A stretch of DNA of 64,000 nt. Source: Apodemus sylvaticus. Taxonomy: Eukaryota > Chordata > Mammalia > Rodentia > Muridae. Where the stretch lies: contig NC_067476.1 of assembly GCF_947179515.1 (NCBI RefSeq), positions 57,353,800-57,417,799 on the forward strand, read 5' to 3'. The notes beneath the pieces are model-generated. The model did not search any database, was not told where the DNA came from, and saw only the letters and a list, made by a program, of their open reading frames with translations. This document shows positions 46,295-58,530 of this stretch, piece after piece. Position 1 is the first letter of the stretch, and the number at the start of each line of letters is the position of its first letter. The translations under genes and the position numbers were made by a program.

Positions 46295-46483
46295 TTCTTC
46301 CTTGACCTGATGGAACTGGACTGTCTTGTACAGGATTTCCTCATATTCCTGGATCCGCTCTCGCTGCCTCTGGTGGAGATGGATAAGGTCCTTCAGCTGT
46401 TCAGTCTTCTCCTTCAAAGGGGCTCCCTGACCACTTAACACTTCCCACTCTTTCCTGATCTGCTGAACATCCTCGTGCAGTTG
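46295..46483 (-). CDS. Ccdc141: Ccdc141 coding exon F
   Basis: 189 nt, 63 codons, phase 0 at both ends. Acceptor TATTCTTCCCAG then CAACTGC; donor GAAGAA then GTAAGT, a near-consensus 5' splice site. Peptide QLHEDVQQIRKEWEVLSGQG through ERIQEYEEILYKTVQFHQVKEE. The Trp in RKEWEVL and the long helix of Gln, Arg and Glu fit a spectrin-repeat helix. Confidence 0.94.
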
Positions 46484-47295
46484 CTGGGAAGAATAGAAGT
46501 CATGCAGGAAGTGAGTTCTTATTTTACAGTGATGATTCTGATTGTCTAAACAATGCATCACTTTCTCATTTGTTAACTAATAGATACCTAAAGTCTCCTC
46601 AAAATCCAGATATTGTGCTTAATGATGGAGACATAGAGGCACACTATTCAGTATTTACCTTCTCAGGACTTTATAAGCCACACAGGGATAAAGGTAGGGG
46701 TTTCAAAGATAGATGTAAAAAAAAGGAAGGCCACATGTGTCTATGATATACAAACTGTACTGGACTTCTGTTAAGTCAAATATACATCTTGAGACATTTA
46801 ATATAGAGTAGAGTCGTGTGGTATGATAAGGACATGTCGAGAAGTATAAAAATACATCAGGGGAATTACTTGTGCTCCACAATGAAAGAATGATCAGTAT
46901 GAACCACCAGCTGAACAGCAAACAAGATATGCTGCTTCAAAGCAGTCATGCCATAATCCACAAATAGCCACCACACGGAGAGGGGATCAACTGCCTTCCC
47001 TTTCAGTCAGCACTGCTCAGACATCCCATGCAGGAATCCACACCCTGGAGGAGAGCTTGCCAAAGTCAGACTGCTTCAAGAGAATGCTTCTCTTATCCCA
47101 GGAGAGGAGCTTGTATCAAAGGGAAAAGTGAAGGAAACGCTGTGGGCTAAGGACACAATTTTCAGAAGACCGACTTGCATAGGATTGTCAGGTTCAAATC
47201 AACTCTTTGGACCTCAACTAGATGGTACATGTAATAGAAGAATAGTAGAAGAATGAAATACCTATAGCAAAGACTCCTAAGTAAGAATTTATATA

Positions 47296-47333
47296 TACAT
47301 ACATACATACATACATACATACATACATACATG
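47296..47333 (+). repeat. (CATA)n microsatellite
   Basis: About nine perfect CATA units. Confidence 0.95.
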
Positions 47334-47634
47334 TATGCCAAAAGAAGTGTATGTGTACCACACAGAATCTAAATTGGGCTAACTACACTTACTGAGAGTT
47401 TGGATAGGAGACTTTGCTATATATTCCAATGCTGTATATATGTATATGTGTACAAAGCATAATGATTATACTTCACATGTTTTATCTTAACAGAACCTAC
47501 AATTAGATATTTCCCAAAGGAATCTCCAAACATCTAACTCAGGAAAACCAACACATACTAAGAAGTAACAGACAGATGTATCTTAAGTTTTTCAACAAAA
47601 CCCCAAAATCTAGTAGCATATGTTTTTGTATGTC

Positions 47635-47760
47635 AGGACTGGGAAGGTGGAGGCACAAAGATCAGGAGTTCAAGGTTACCCTTGGCTATATTGCAAGTTT
47701 GAGGTTAGCCTGGGCTTAAGATTCTGTCTCAAAAAATCAATCAACCAAGCAATCAATCAA
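47635..47760 (+). mobile_element. Diverged B1-like SINE, sense
   Basis: AGATCAGGAGTTCAAGGTTA, GTTAGCCTGGGCTTAAGATT and CTGTCTCAAAAAATCAATCA, followed by (CAAT)n at its tail. Confidence 0.7.
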
Positions 47761-48243
47761 TCTGAGAGCTTCCTTTGAAGATGACTGAAGCCCACAGGAA
47801 AAAAATTATCAGAAAAGGTGTGTAGTAGGAGCCAGAATGCTTGTGGGTAGGAACAGTGACATCCCAGTGATTTGTGGACCAATGACAATACAGTTTCTAG
47901 GTCAGACGTTGTCGATTTTGTTCTGAGATATCTTAATTTTAAGCAGTCCCTAAGAAAATAGTGACTATATCAATAAATTAATTAGAAGTATAAAGCAAAT
48001 TAATGAAAGATAAAAATATATCCAAGACACAGTATGGCTTAAATGTTTGGGTATCATCAAATACCCAATGGTGGGAACATCATCCATGTATGTATGGGAA
48101 CAGTAAGGCAGTGTGTTTTTACAGGGATTGTTAGAGAAAAGTGGTACTTTTGTTAAAGAGAAAGGACACTTATAAGGCAAACTGTAACTGGGGACTTTGG
48201 AGAGATTGTTCCATTCACCCAATCCATTCATTGGCATCTCCAC

Positions 48244-48369
48244 CTGGAGCTGCGGCTTCATCGCGATCCACCTCGCTCGCAGATCTGACATGCTCTGGAG
48301 GCTCCCTCCGAGATCAAGCGCAGAGACAGGCATCAGAACTTCATGGAGAAGTTTTACATTGTGAGTAGT
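48244..48369 (-). CDS. Ccdc141: Ccdc141 coding exon E
   Basis: 126 nt, 42 codons, phase 0 at both ends. Acceptor GTTGGTTTCAG then ACTACTC; donor CTCCAG then GTGGAG. Encodes TTHNVKLLHEVLMPVSALDL, then GGSLQSMSDLRARW and finally AMKPQLQ. The MPVSALDLGGSLQ segment is a family landmark. Only 607 nt of intron separate it from exon D, the shortest intron in the window. Confidence 0.94.
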
Positions 48370-48976
48370 CTGAAACCAACATGGACAATTAGGAATGTGT
48401 TTCTGGCAACTCAGCACATGCACTTACTTTGGGGGCGGGGGTGGGGTGGAGTGGGGTGACATGGTGTGCCAAGCTTTTCAATCTCTGTAAACATTGACCC
48501 TTGCCAGGGAGGTCACACACATCCCTTGATCTCCTGGGATTTTTGTTATTTTTAAGATCATGACAACATATAACAAAACGCACAATTTTTACCCCTTCTA
48601 TGTGTACAATGAAGTCACCACCATCCACTTACAGACTGCTCTCACCAACCTGAACAGGTCCTCCGAACCTGTGAAGTAGCACCCCATTCCCTCCTCCCTT
48701 CCTGCATTTTCTGGGAGCATCCACTCTGACCTTTGTTTCTAAATTTGGCTACAGGACTGCAAATAAGCAGAACCACTCGATTTCTGTGCTTTTGTGCTCA
48801 GCTGATTTCTCTCGCCTCATGGATTTAAGGCTCTATCACGTTGCACAGATCAGGATTTATTCTTTGAGAGGTAACATTCGACATTCCTTTTTGTCTGTTT
48901 CCATGCTAGGGTCCAAGCGCAGTGCTTTCCGTAAGCTTGGTCTTGCTCCGAGCCATCGCCCAGCCCATTTCCTTAC
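48370..48976 (-). other. Ccdc141 intron D/E
   Basis: 607 nt. Plus-strand GGGGGCGGGGGTGGGG near 48432 is C-rich in the transcript sense. No repeat or coding sequence recognised. Confidence 0.85.
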
Positions 48977-49156
48977 CTTTTTCAGTTTCTCTTTGAACAT
49001 TTCCCACTGCTCTCTCACAGGTTTGCCTTTGATGGCTTTGAGGTACCATGCCATTCGGAGATGGCTGAGCTCTTCCCTGTCATTCGTTTGCTTTTCCATA
49101 ATGTTCTCCATAATGTGCATTTCATTTTTAACATTTAACATCTCATTCTCTTTTGC
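48977..49156 (-). CDS. Ccdc141: Ccdc141 coding exon D
   Basis: 180 nt, 60 codons, phase 0 at both ends. Acceptor AATTCAACAG then GCAAAAG; donor AAAAAG then GTAAGG (strong). The peptide starts AKENEMLNVKNEMHIMENI, continues with EELSHLRMAWYLKAIKGK and ends EMFKEKLKK. Dense Glu/Lys heptads mark a coiled coil. The 5' side of this exon is preceded in its intron by a tandem repeat of about 161 bp (49298-49870). Confidence 0.94.
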
Positions 49157-49297
49157 CTGTTGAATTAATAATCCATGTAATAGCTTTCTTGCATAAGAGA
49201 TACATTTTTCTTTTGCATTCAGCTGTTTTAGGTGGCAAGTACTTCATCACACCCAAGCAAGATACGGACAAGCCTGGGCCTGTGTACAGAGGCACAA

Positions 49298-49870
49298 TGA
49301 CTCAGAAAAACACTCAGATACAATTCTAGGCATACAAATGCATTTAGAATATAACTGAAAATAAGTATTGATATTTTTTAATATAATGAAGATATTCATC
49401 TATCCTGTGTGTGAAAATTGAGGGTTACATAGAATAGTTGATAATATTGAAGGTTTTTTTTTTTAAAAAAAACTCATATAAAATAATAGACATACAAATA
49501 CTTTTAGGATATAATTGATAAATGAAGTGGTAACATTTTCTGATAAAAATGAAGATTTTCATATAACATATGTATCACAAAATTGAGGATTTCATCTGAT
49601 AATTTATAAAATAATTTTTTTTTTGGAAAACCAGTCTGATAAAAATCTAGGCATACAAATGCATTTAGAATATAAATGAAAAATGAGGTGGAGATATTTT
49701 CTGAAGAAACCAAAGATATTCATACAACATATGTATGATAAAATTGAGGATTACATTGTGTTTTAATAATACTGAAGAAATGATTCAGAAAAACTCTCTG
49801 ATACAGTTCTAGGCATACAAATGGATTTCAAATAAAATTGAAAAAGAAGTGTAGATATTTTTTGAATATA
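49298..49870. repeat. Tandem repeat of about 161 bp, four diverged copies
   Basis: The anchor AGGCATACAAAT (or AGACATACAAAT) occurs at 49328, 49488, 49649 and 49811, that is 160, 161 and 162 bp apart. Other shared blocks in the copies are TTTAGAATATAA, AAGATATTCAT, AAAATTGAGG and the CAGAAAAAC leader. The first copy starts about 49298; the last stops about 49870. Strongly AT-rich; not a SINE or LINE I recognise. Confidence 0.9.
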
Positions 49871-52339
49871 AGTGTTTAGACCTATAGTCTCTGTGTAGAC
49901 ATCAGGTGCAGAGCCTTTAAAGGCCTCAGTCATATTTTAGTGGTTTTAAGGGGGGAATTGAATAAATAAACTTATTTATCCTGTAATTGTGATAATTAAA
50001 TTTAATAAATTATTAAAGACATTAGACTACAGTGAGAATAATTCTACAGTATATTTTTATACATGTTAAAAATAAAGTTGTAGTACCTTTTATATATTAT
50101 TAAGAAGTTCTTAAAATATAAAATATTCTTTAATGTAATATACTCTGGGAGCTGCATTTTATTGATGACAACTGCAGCCATAAGGGTACAGTGGTCTGAG
50201 TGAAGCTTAGAAAAGACACATTATCATAAGACATGTTGATGGTTAGCCAGCAGGGGATAAATGATTCTGAATTTGGCAGGATTAGTATCAATAATTTGCC
50301 TTCTGTCTAGTTAGCACACATAGTCCTCATTTTACTTCAATGTAGTGTCTGAAAATTCTTGTTCTTATGTAGCCTAAGTATGGTGTTAAATTATCCATTC
50401 ATTTTACATTTATATCCATGTACCATGGACTGTTCTCTGATCTTTCTTTTCGGATGTCTTGGTAGTGAGAAGGCTAATGCTTGACAGAATACTCAGTATC
50501 AACCACTGTAAATGAATAAGTTGGCACATTCATCTGCCAGAACTCTGGCCAAAGTCAATTAATCTGATTCAGACAAACTTTAGATGGGAAAAAAAATCAA
50601 TTTCAAGCTTGAAAATACTAGTCTCAGAAACTAGTCACACCCAACTCAAGACAAAGAACCAGCTTCCATCTCCCTTCCCCCGGCTAAATCTATCCCCACA
50701 CTTCAGCAAGATGCTTTTACAAGACTCATGCTCTGGGTATAGGAAGAGGAAAAACATCCTATCAGTGTAGACTTAACTTTTTATCAGTAAAGAACTTATC
50801 ACTAGACTATGGAAAAGAACTTAAAGCAACAATGACAAAGCAAAGATGTAAGACTATGAGGAAGTAGTGGGAAGATATGGGCTATTTTTAGGAACTCTAT
50901 GAATTGGGATTTCCTTATAACATGCTGATTTAGACACAGATACATGATTAGAGTTTGGGACCATTTCTATCTGCAAACCTTTCCACATGAAGATAACACT
51001 ATCTGGTTATTTATATGTGCTACCTGACACTTGATAAGGATTCACCAACCTTGATAAACAGGACCTCAGATCAAAAGGTTGAGGAAACCCATACAGCAGA
51101 AGCATCCCTAGATAGAGGCAACCAGGACACACTCTACACACCCTGGATTAAGATGGTCCAAGGAAGTGTGGATAACCAAAGAATGGATGTGAAAGAAGAC
51201 CTCCTCAATCACATTGACCTTTAACCCCTCCTGGCATCTCCACAACTGGAAGGAATTCTAAAACTCAGTAATAAAAGGACTATACAAAAACAATTTTCAA
51301 ATAATTTAATTTTTCTTGTAATATAAAACTATAAGTGCCTAAACTAGAAATAAAGGGAGATACTCTAAACCACGCAAGTGTGTAAAACATAAAAGACAGA
51401 GTGAGCCAATGTTTCAAATGAAAAATAACTTGGTATCCAAACATGGATAAATTACTTAACAAGAATTTGTTCTGATGCTGAAAGACGGTGTGATCTGATT
51501 TATAACTATTCACTGAATGCTTTGCTTCTACACAGGGTCATCATTAATGTTCTTCAAACAACACAAGTCAAAACAAAGAAAAAAATTGATGATTGAAGGT
51601 CAAAGAGATAAGAGTGTTACAACCCGATTGTGCCAAGTGATTTCTGTCTCCAGATGAATTCCCTAGCTCTCCAGAAAATGGCAAATGTCAGTCATCTTTA
51701 AATATCTACAGAAAGAAGCTGTAGACTATTAGAGAAAGGAAGCTGGCCTGTTTCTCAGATGGCGCCATTCAGTGTATGGGTGAGTTTCACACTGATGGTC
51801 GGTGTGGTTGGATCTGTGCTTACGGATACTTGAGTATCTGTGAAGAAGGGCTCAATAAGAGAGTTGGAAGTTGTGACACACACACTCGCAGGCACAGTTG
51901 TGATTAGATTAAAACACAGTGAGAGCATCAATTGTTCCTTTTTTAAAAAAAATAAAACAAAAAACCTGCTAATCAATGTATAACTTCAGGAACTAGATAC
52001 CAATCTTCCTTTTAGACATTTTAGCTAAAGAAGTAATTGCAATTATAGAAGGCTGGCTTGACAAATTTACAGAATGAGACCCAAGAGAAATAGTTAATGT
52101 AGTAGATAGATCTAAATTAGGTCAACAAGATGAATCCTAGTCTAAGGCCAAATGAAGTAAGGCGAGAACTACACAGGCCCACATCTTATGAAAAAGCTAA
52201 GAAGTTGATGCAGAGAGCCCTGACTAAACTGAATCTAGGATTTAAAAGGTCACATGAGTGGGACTGGATCTCCACATAACAACAGAGCAATTAAGAGAGA
52301 TTACCGCTTAAAGTGTTAGCACCCTCGTGTCTCAACTAC

Positions 52340-52432
52340 AAGAAAAAACATGTCTGCTTGACTGCAATTCGGCTTCTGATTCCGTTTCATGAATAGGTTT
52401 AGCAAGGAGAAATTTTGGCAAAGCAGATCAGC
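52340..52432 (-). CDS. Candidate in-frame cassette exon of Ccdc141 (uncertain)
   Basis: 93 nt, 31 open codons, located between exons C and D. It has a good acceptor (pyrimidine tract ending CTTCCTTCAG, then GCTGAT) but a weak donor (TTTCTT then GTAGTTG). Both ends would be phase 0, so inclusion keeps the Ccdc141 frame. The peptide starts ADLLCQNFSLLNLFMKRN. My knowledge of the human protein has the flanking exons joined directly (LINM to AKENE), so this would be an alternative or species-limited exon, or a chance open intronic stretch. If not spliced at this donor, a stop follows after seven more codons. Confidence 0.2.
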
Positions 52433-53470
52433 CTGAAGGAAGAAATTAAACGACATCACAAATGATAAATTTGCAAATGTGTAGCTGTAGGAAAGACTCA
52501 TATTAAATGTAGCAACTGCTTTCAGTGTTGGAAAGAATTTCATATGTACGAGAAATTACCTACGGATGGTTTTATGCCTGCCTCGCTACAGAGGTGCAGT
52601 GCGAGATATGAAGACGGGCTTATTTAACATTTTAAAAACATTCTTTTTTTTTTTTTTAAACAGCTAGCATTTTTTTCCCCCAACAATAAAATGAGCTGTT
52701 TCATTGGGGGAAATTCACGAGGTTTCTGAGGGAGAAGTGAACTAACCACATTTTTAGAATTCTGCAGGCAGCTTCAGCTAGATGAATGACTGACATAAGG
52801 TCCTAGGGTGCTTTGCCTACTGAGCACGGGGAAACGAAGGCTTAGGACGCAGCTCTAAATGCAGCGGAGCTTTGCTCTACAAGGACTGGGAGACTGAGCT
52901 GTCAAGGGAGAGATAATCGAGCACATGCAATAAAAAACCACAAAGGGAGAAACACCTGGAGTGAGAGACTGAAGCAGGGATGGGTAGAGGGGAAGAGAAC
53001 ACAGGGCTGGAGGTAGCGTTAAAGCAAAGTCACCGAGGATAAAATCAATCTTTGGAAACCTACTGCTCTGCAAGCTAATTAAAAATTGTAATTAAAAATA
53101 TGGATCTGTTAAGCCAAGAAGAAATTCTTTAGAACAAAAATTTATCATAATCTTTGTCTTTGGGTCCCTGGAAATTTTGTAAGGACTTTGTTGTCAACAT
53201 AACTCAAAACTTGGGCATACAAAGACTTCCGGGAATTCTACGGTAATAGTCACATAGCACTTGAGTCAGAGTAGCTAATGCCGCTTTCTTATGACACATG
53301 GGCTCTGCGACAATAAAGCTTATCAATGTTGGGCTTCAGAACCAGTCTAGCTTGACTGGAGTTGAGGCCTCCCTCGGGCAGCCCGGCTGACTGACAGACA
53401 AGCTGAATGTGCTTCTGACTTTGAGGAATAATATCTACAAAAGGCACTGGCTTCTTAAAGTTATTCTCAC

Positions 53471-53650
53471 CATGTTTATTAAGTTCAGGAACTCCAGACT
53501 CAAGTCCTGGGTCAAAAAACTCTTCTTTAAGAATAGCTGCCACTTCCTCTCAGCAGAGTTGGACCGGCACTTGATTGCAGCATCGCCTTCATCTTTCCAA
53601 GGGATTTCAGTCAGATAAAATTCCTTTAAGCTCTGAAGCTGCTCCTCTAC
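53471..53650 (-). CDS. Ccdc141: Ccdc141 coding exon C
   Basis: 180 nt, 60 codons, phase 0 at both ends. Acceptor CTCCTGTTTTAG then GTAGAGG; donor AACATG then GTGAGA. Encodes VEEQLQSLKEFYLTEIPW, then KWQLFLKKSFLTQD and finally EFLNLINM. The Trp-containing helix RKWQLFL is characteristic of this segment in the family. A second open frame on the same strand (down to 53289) only reads through the donor and is not the protein. Confidence 0.93.
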
Positions 53651-54049
53651 CTAAAACAGGAGGAGGCAGATGAGAGTTAAGAAATATTTTAGATAAAGAG
53701 GACACAGAGTCCATTTAGAGCCAGTATAAAATTAAACTGACTCTCCAGTTTTCAGCAATCTTTAAATAATTATTGACTATTTCCAGGGTTCTGAAAACCA
53801 CGAGGATCGGCTTAGAGAGCTGACAGACACGAGTCCCACAGCATAACACAAGGAGTTGGTAAGGTTGTTGCCAATCAGAAATATTGATTGTACCCTAGAT
53901 TAATTTTTATGTATATTCTACAATGAGAATAATTTATTTCAGAGATCAGGTGGCTGCTCTGTTTAAAACTGAGTTTTATAATTAAAAAAAAAAGGAACAA
54001 ATAAAAACCAGAGAATGCAAATCAGAAAAAAAGCAATTCAGCAAAAGAC

Positions 54050-54334
54050 AATAATAATTTTTACAGTATTATGATTTATTTTAATGAACTATTTTATTAA
54101 TTCTTTGAAAATTTAATACAATGTGTTTTGATCATAGTCACCACCTACTTGTCTAATTTTCCCAGATCCACCCCCACCTCCTGATTCCCTCCCAACTTCT
54201 TATTCTCTTCTTTGTTTTATAACTATAACCTACTGAGTCCAATTTGTGCTGCCCATATATACTCACAGGTGTGGGACCATCCCCTGGCGCACAGTCAACC
54301 TACCAGAGGTTAGCCCCTTAAAGCAAACTCTCTC
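54050..54334 (-). mobile_element. L1 3' UTR-like segment, antisense, left part
   Basis: GTGTTTTGATCATAGTCACC, CCCAGATCCACCCCCACCTC and TACTGAGTCCAATTTGTGCT are antisense rodent L1 (Lx-like) 3' UTR; continues after a SINE at 54566. Confidence 0.6.
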
Positions 54335-54565
54335 GGGGCTGTAGATATGGCTCAGTGGCTAAGAACAATGCCTGCTTTTCCAGAGAACTCAGGTTCAATT
54401 CCCATACTCATGTGATGGCTCACAACCATCTGTAACTCCAGTTCTAGGGGAACTGATTCCCTTTTCTGACCTCTACAAACACTAGGCATACATGAGGTAC
54501 ACAGGCATACATGCAAGTAAAACACTCATATACAGATATGATATAATAATAAATAAGAATAAAGC
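54335..54565 (+). mobile_element. B3-type SINE inserted in the L1 segment
   Basis: GGGGCTGTAGATATGGCTCA head with A box, CAGGTTCAATTCCCATACTC (B box), ACAACCATCTGTAACTCCAG and a CATACATGCAAGTAAAACAC tail ending in A-rich sequence. Confidence 0.88.
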
Positions 54566-54840
54566 TGGCTCTCCCCCACCCCAGTAGCCACCAACCATCA
54601 ATAGCTCTGTGGTTAGTGCCCTCCTCCACTTTCCATGCAAGGACATTCATTGTGCACCTAACTCCAGCTCTTGTGAATTCACCAGTAGAATGCTTCTGTT
54701 ACGTCTAGAGGAACTGTTCTCCTGCAGTCTTCTCTGACCTCTGGCTCATAGTCTCTGCTTGCCCTCTGTGCCTGGGTGGGGACTGGATGAAGTATATGCC
54801 CATTTTGTGGCTGAGCTTTCTACTGTACGATTTATTTTTA
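54566..54840 (-). mobile_element. L1 3' UTR-like segment, antisense, right part
   Basis: Resumes with GGCTCTCCCCCACCCCAGTA, ACTTTCCATGCAAGGACATT and TGACCTCTGGCTCATAGTCT, the continuation of the segment left of the B3. Confidence 0.55.
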
Positions 54841-56204
54841 ATCATGGTGAACCATAATAAAAGGGTACAAATAATGACAAATTTTCTGGGTAAGCATTAA
54901 TATTAAAAACCTTCACTAGCTAATCTTATTAAGACACACTACTTTGCCGCCCTAGAACTATATTTAAGCATTTGTTAACTAATATTAGCAGTACTCAATT
55001 ATTTTAAATTACTCTCCTGAGCAGAGTTAATATACAATCAAATGTGTAACTATAGATTAACAAGTAATGGGGTGATAGAGAGTTAGCAGAAAGCATTTGG
55101 AACTAATTTGTATGCATTTGGAATAATATTTAATGACTAATAAGACAGGACTCTTGGAACTCGTAAGTTACAAAAGCCATGGAAACACAGTATAAGATTT
55201 CAGGCAATAGTCACCGTACTTTGAAGGTTTCAAGATCATTCTTAGTTGAAATGAACTAAAGCCAGCCTGCACTAACTCCCAGGGCCAGAGGCTCTATGCT
55301 GATTCCCATATGCTATTCTGTTGATGCCTGTTTCCTAAGCTCACACCATCTTTTCCTTAATTTTCTTCTTCTATTTATCTTTAGTGAATCACATAATAGG
55401 ATGCCCTTTCTATGGAAGACTCTAAGATCCCTTACTAAGAATTGTTTACTTCCTTAGATACCAAAGTTAGTTCTGTGAGGAAAAGGCCAATAAGACATGT
55501 CTGTGTGTACACAAGCAAACAATGTCATAGAGACAAAGAAGGGATAACAACAACTTTACACAGAGTAAGTACAGAAAAACTTTCCAGCAGGTGACATTTG
55601 GTCTGTCCTTTGCTAGGGTGAGAGTGAACAGAGGTCTTGGATGGAAGGAGCTGGTGCAAAAGCAAAGTGTGGAGTCACTGGCATCAGGGAAACCTCACGC
55701 TGTAGGTGTGAATGAAATTCAGATTCTTCAGCAGCCGGGCAAGGAGGGATCCAGAAAGATCATTGTAGTAGGATAAGGCTGGGTGGGGTGTTTCACCTTG
55801 ATTTCTACTCTAGCCAACAAAATCAGGACACAGTCTCATTAGTTGGATGTAGCCAATAGTGAGCAAGTGGTGAGGACTTGGACTGGTAAACACCTGAGCA
55901 AATTGGGAGAAAGGTATGGAGAAATCTCTGCGGTTGTCTCAGTAGATTCAAGGACTGTGGCCTTTGAAACAGGAAAGGCAAGGGGGACAGAAGCTGCCCG
56001 ATAATGCGACAATGCATGTCAAACTTCTCCAAGCCTCAGGCTCCATCAACTGTAAATGGATAATATTAGGTAACTAAGACACAGGATCATAGGAACACGA
56101 TGAAATCAGGAAAAATGGCCTAGGACACAAAATAAGTACTCATTGAGAAACAGATTTGAGAAGACTCAATAATGACTATTAAGGCTCTTAATAGAAAGTT
56201 GGGT

Positions 56205-56395
56205 GACCAGAAAAATGACTCAATTAAGATTACTAGCTACTTCTCCAGAGGACTCAAGTTCAATTCCCAGCACCTACATGGCAGCTCACAACTGTCCATA
56301 ATTCAGCTCTAAGTGATGTGACATCCTCACACAGGCATACATGCAGGCAAAACACAAATGCACATAAAAATAAAAATTAATAAATCATTTTTTAA
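56205..56395 (+). mobile_element. B2/B3-type SINE, sense
   Basis: CTTCTCCAGAGGACTCAAGT, TCAATTCCCAGCACCTACAT, GGCAGCTCACAACTGTCCAT and GCATACATGCAGGCAAAACA in order, then an A-rich tail. Confidence 0.8.
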
Positions 56396-57969
56396 AGTTG
56401 GGACAGTACTCAAACTGGCATGTTTTAATGGTTGTATAATTCAATAAATACAGTAAGCATCACCACACTGAAACACAGTAAGTTTTATGTTAATAAAGCA
56501 TACCTCGATAGTTTTCATAAACACCAAAGGAGAATAGGCAGCTGGGTTACCTCGAGCAGGATGAGGGATGAAAACACACCAGTTGACTTTTTATAAGATG
56601 ATAGGTATCTTATAAAAGATGTTTTATGCCAAGAAGAGGTGACACATGGCAGGGCCGGCAGGGGAGGGAACTGGATTGCAGTGGGAGGAAGTCTATGGAG
56701 GATGAGCAGGTAGAGGAACATCATCTTTCTAATCCAAGGGTTTATAATGAAGGGCAGGAAAATGATAAAGTAGCAGAGAGCAACATTTCAAAGAAAACAG
56801 ACCACACAGGGAGAGACCATCACTGATCATGGCTCAGTAGGACTCTATCACTTTAGGGGACCTTTGGGGAGACAAGTGAATATACATTAGTAAGCTGGGA
56901 AGTAGAAGGATGTCCAGACAGAGAGCCTCAATGGTCTTGTTGTCTCCTACAGTATCTGAAGTCCACAGATGTCAGCTGAGATTTGAGAATAGAAACTGGA
57001 ATAAGATGCTTATGACCACCAATCAATAGAAGCCAACAGGGCCCAGCAGAAGTGCAGACCCATACGTTAGTAACCACGCTAATCATCCCTGATGTCAGCT
57101 TCTGTGTCTGGAAGCTTTGACAAAGAAGCTGAGTAGATAGTGCTGGACTGACCAAGTTTTGGAAGCTGACAGGGTTCATCTGGGGTAGAGGGCAGGGAGT
57201 TGGTTCAGAGGGTATAATGGGAATGGGTGACCAAGAGTTGAGTTAGAAAAAGGGAAGGCCAAGGGTACAGGGGGTGGCGGATGGGAATGGAGTCAAGATT
57301 GGGTTGGAAAGTTCTATCAGGTAGGCAAGGAGATCAAATGAAAGTGAGAAAACTGAAGGACATGTGTTTTAGGGAGTGTTATTTATAAAGCTCCATTTCT
57401 CCAGGTGATCTTGGATCCAAATGCCAGTGTGGGACATGGAAGGAGATGCTTAACAAGACACTAGGTAGGTACCATTTAGGGCATAATGATATGAAGACCA
57501 AGCATTGCTTTGCATCTACTCTAACATCTTCACACTAGGTTAGGATGGTGTTCCGTTAGGTGCGCTGTTGCTGGTAAGAAGAGAGGATGGGGGTATTAGG
57601 AAGGCAGAGGTGGGAAACCGGAAGCCAAGCATGTTCTCTAACTTTAGCTAGCTGCACTCAAGAGAGGACCTTGCTCCCACCAACATGATGCCTGCAACCC
57701 TTCACAGATGAGTTATCTGCATTCATACAGGGTTTTCTGGAGCCAGTTCAGACTTTCTTATGACTGATACCCCTTAAGAAGCTTTCCTCTCAGGGGTGCA
57801 GTCTCCATGCACTCAAGGGAATAGTAGAGATTACACTAAGCATCTCAAAATGAAGCTTCAGGAGAAGCCTGGAGCAACATTCAAGGCATCTGGACATCAA
57901 ACAGGATAGATTCAAGAATGAGTCAATCCCCTGTCTTCCTGTTCTATTCATTTTAAATGTACCATACTT

Positions 57970-58215
57970 TGGTGCTAGAGAGACAGCTTAGCAGTCAAAA
58001 GCACATACTTCTCTTACAGAGGATCTGAGTCTGGTGTCCATTACCCACACCACACCAGGAAACTCACAATCTCCTGTAACCCCAGAACCTCCGAGTACTG
58101 AAAGCCTCCTCCTGCTTCTGTGAGTACCTCACTCACATCCACCACATACTCACACACATAGTTCATAACAATAATAATAATAGAAATAGTAATAATAATA
58201 ATAATATTTTAAACA
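57970..58215 (+). mobile_element. Diverged B2/B3-type SINE with (AAT)n tail
   Basis: GTGCTAGAGAGACAGCTTAG, CAGAGGATCTGAGTCTGGTG and ACTCACAATCTCCTGTAACC, with (AATA)n/(AAT)n at 58165-58205 as a decayed tail. Confidence 0.65.
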
Positions 58216-58530
58216 AAAGATCCCCATTACTCTTTTACTCTTAGTATTCAAAGGGATCTGTGGTCTAAATGATGAATATTTTCATAATTTTTCTTTATTT
58301 AAGGTAGGTATAAGGATGTATAACATGTTATAATAAATTATTTACATATATCTATTTATATTTTTCTAGGTAAAATTACTTACTCTGAGGTTTTGAATTG
58401 TAAAGGGTATGTAAGTGTACAGGCACTGGCAGAGACAAGAACTCTCCACTTGGGTGGAATTTCTATACCATAGAAAGCAGAAGGACGGACAGAGGCCATC
58501 GTGCTGAAGCAGGTCAACACTACACCATAC

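Larger units (their letters stand above)
46484..48243 (-). other. Ccdc141 intron E/F
   Basis: 1.8 kb. Contains (CATA)n at about 47296-47333 and a degenerate sense B1 (about 47635-47760). No coding sequence. Confidence 0.85.
49157..53470 (-). other. Ccdc141 intron C/D
   Basis: 4.3 kb. Contains the tandem repeat of about 161 bp (49298-49870) and a possible cassette exon (52340-52432). 49900-52300 and 52450-53470 are AT-rich with short A or T runs and nothing else I recognise. Confidence 0.8.
53651..58530 (-). other. Ccdc141 intron B/C
   Basis: 4.9 kb. Contains an antisense L1 3'-UTR-like segment interrupted by a B3 SINE (about 54050-54840) and two further B2/B3-type SINEs (56205-56395, 57970-58215). 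54850-56200 and 56400-57960 have no recognised feature. Confidence 0.85.

Noticed and set aside
50882..50891. CTATTTTTAG, a perfect MEF2-type motif in an intron of a heart-expressed gene
   Set aside because: In 64 kb of AT-rich DNA several matches are expected by chance; no supporting cluster.
53289..53470. Open frame continuing past exon C (EEFFDPGLESGVPELNK...)
   Set aside because: It is in a different frame from the Ccdc141 rod and lies across the GTGAGA donor; intronic read-through.
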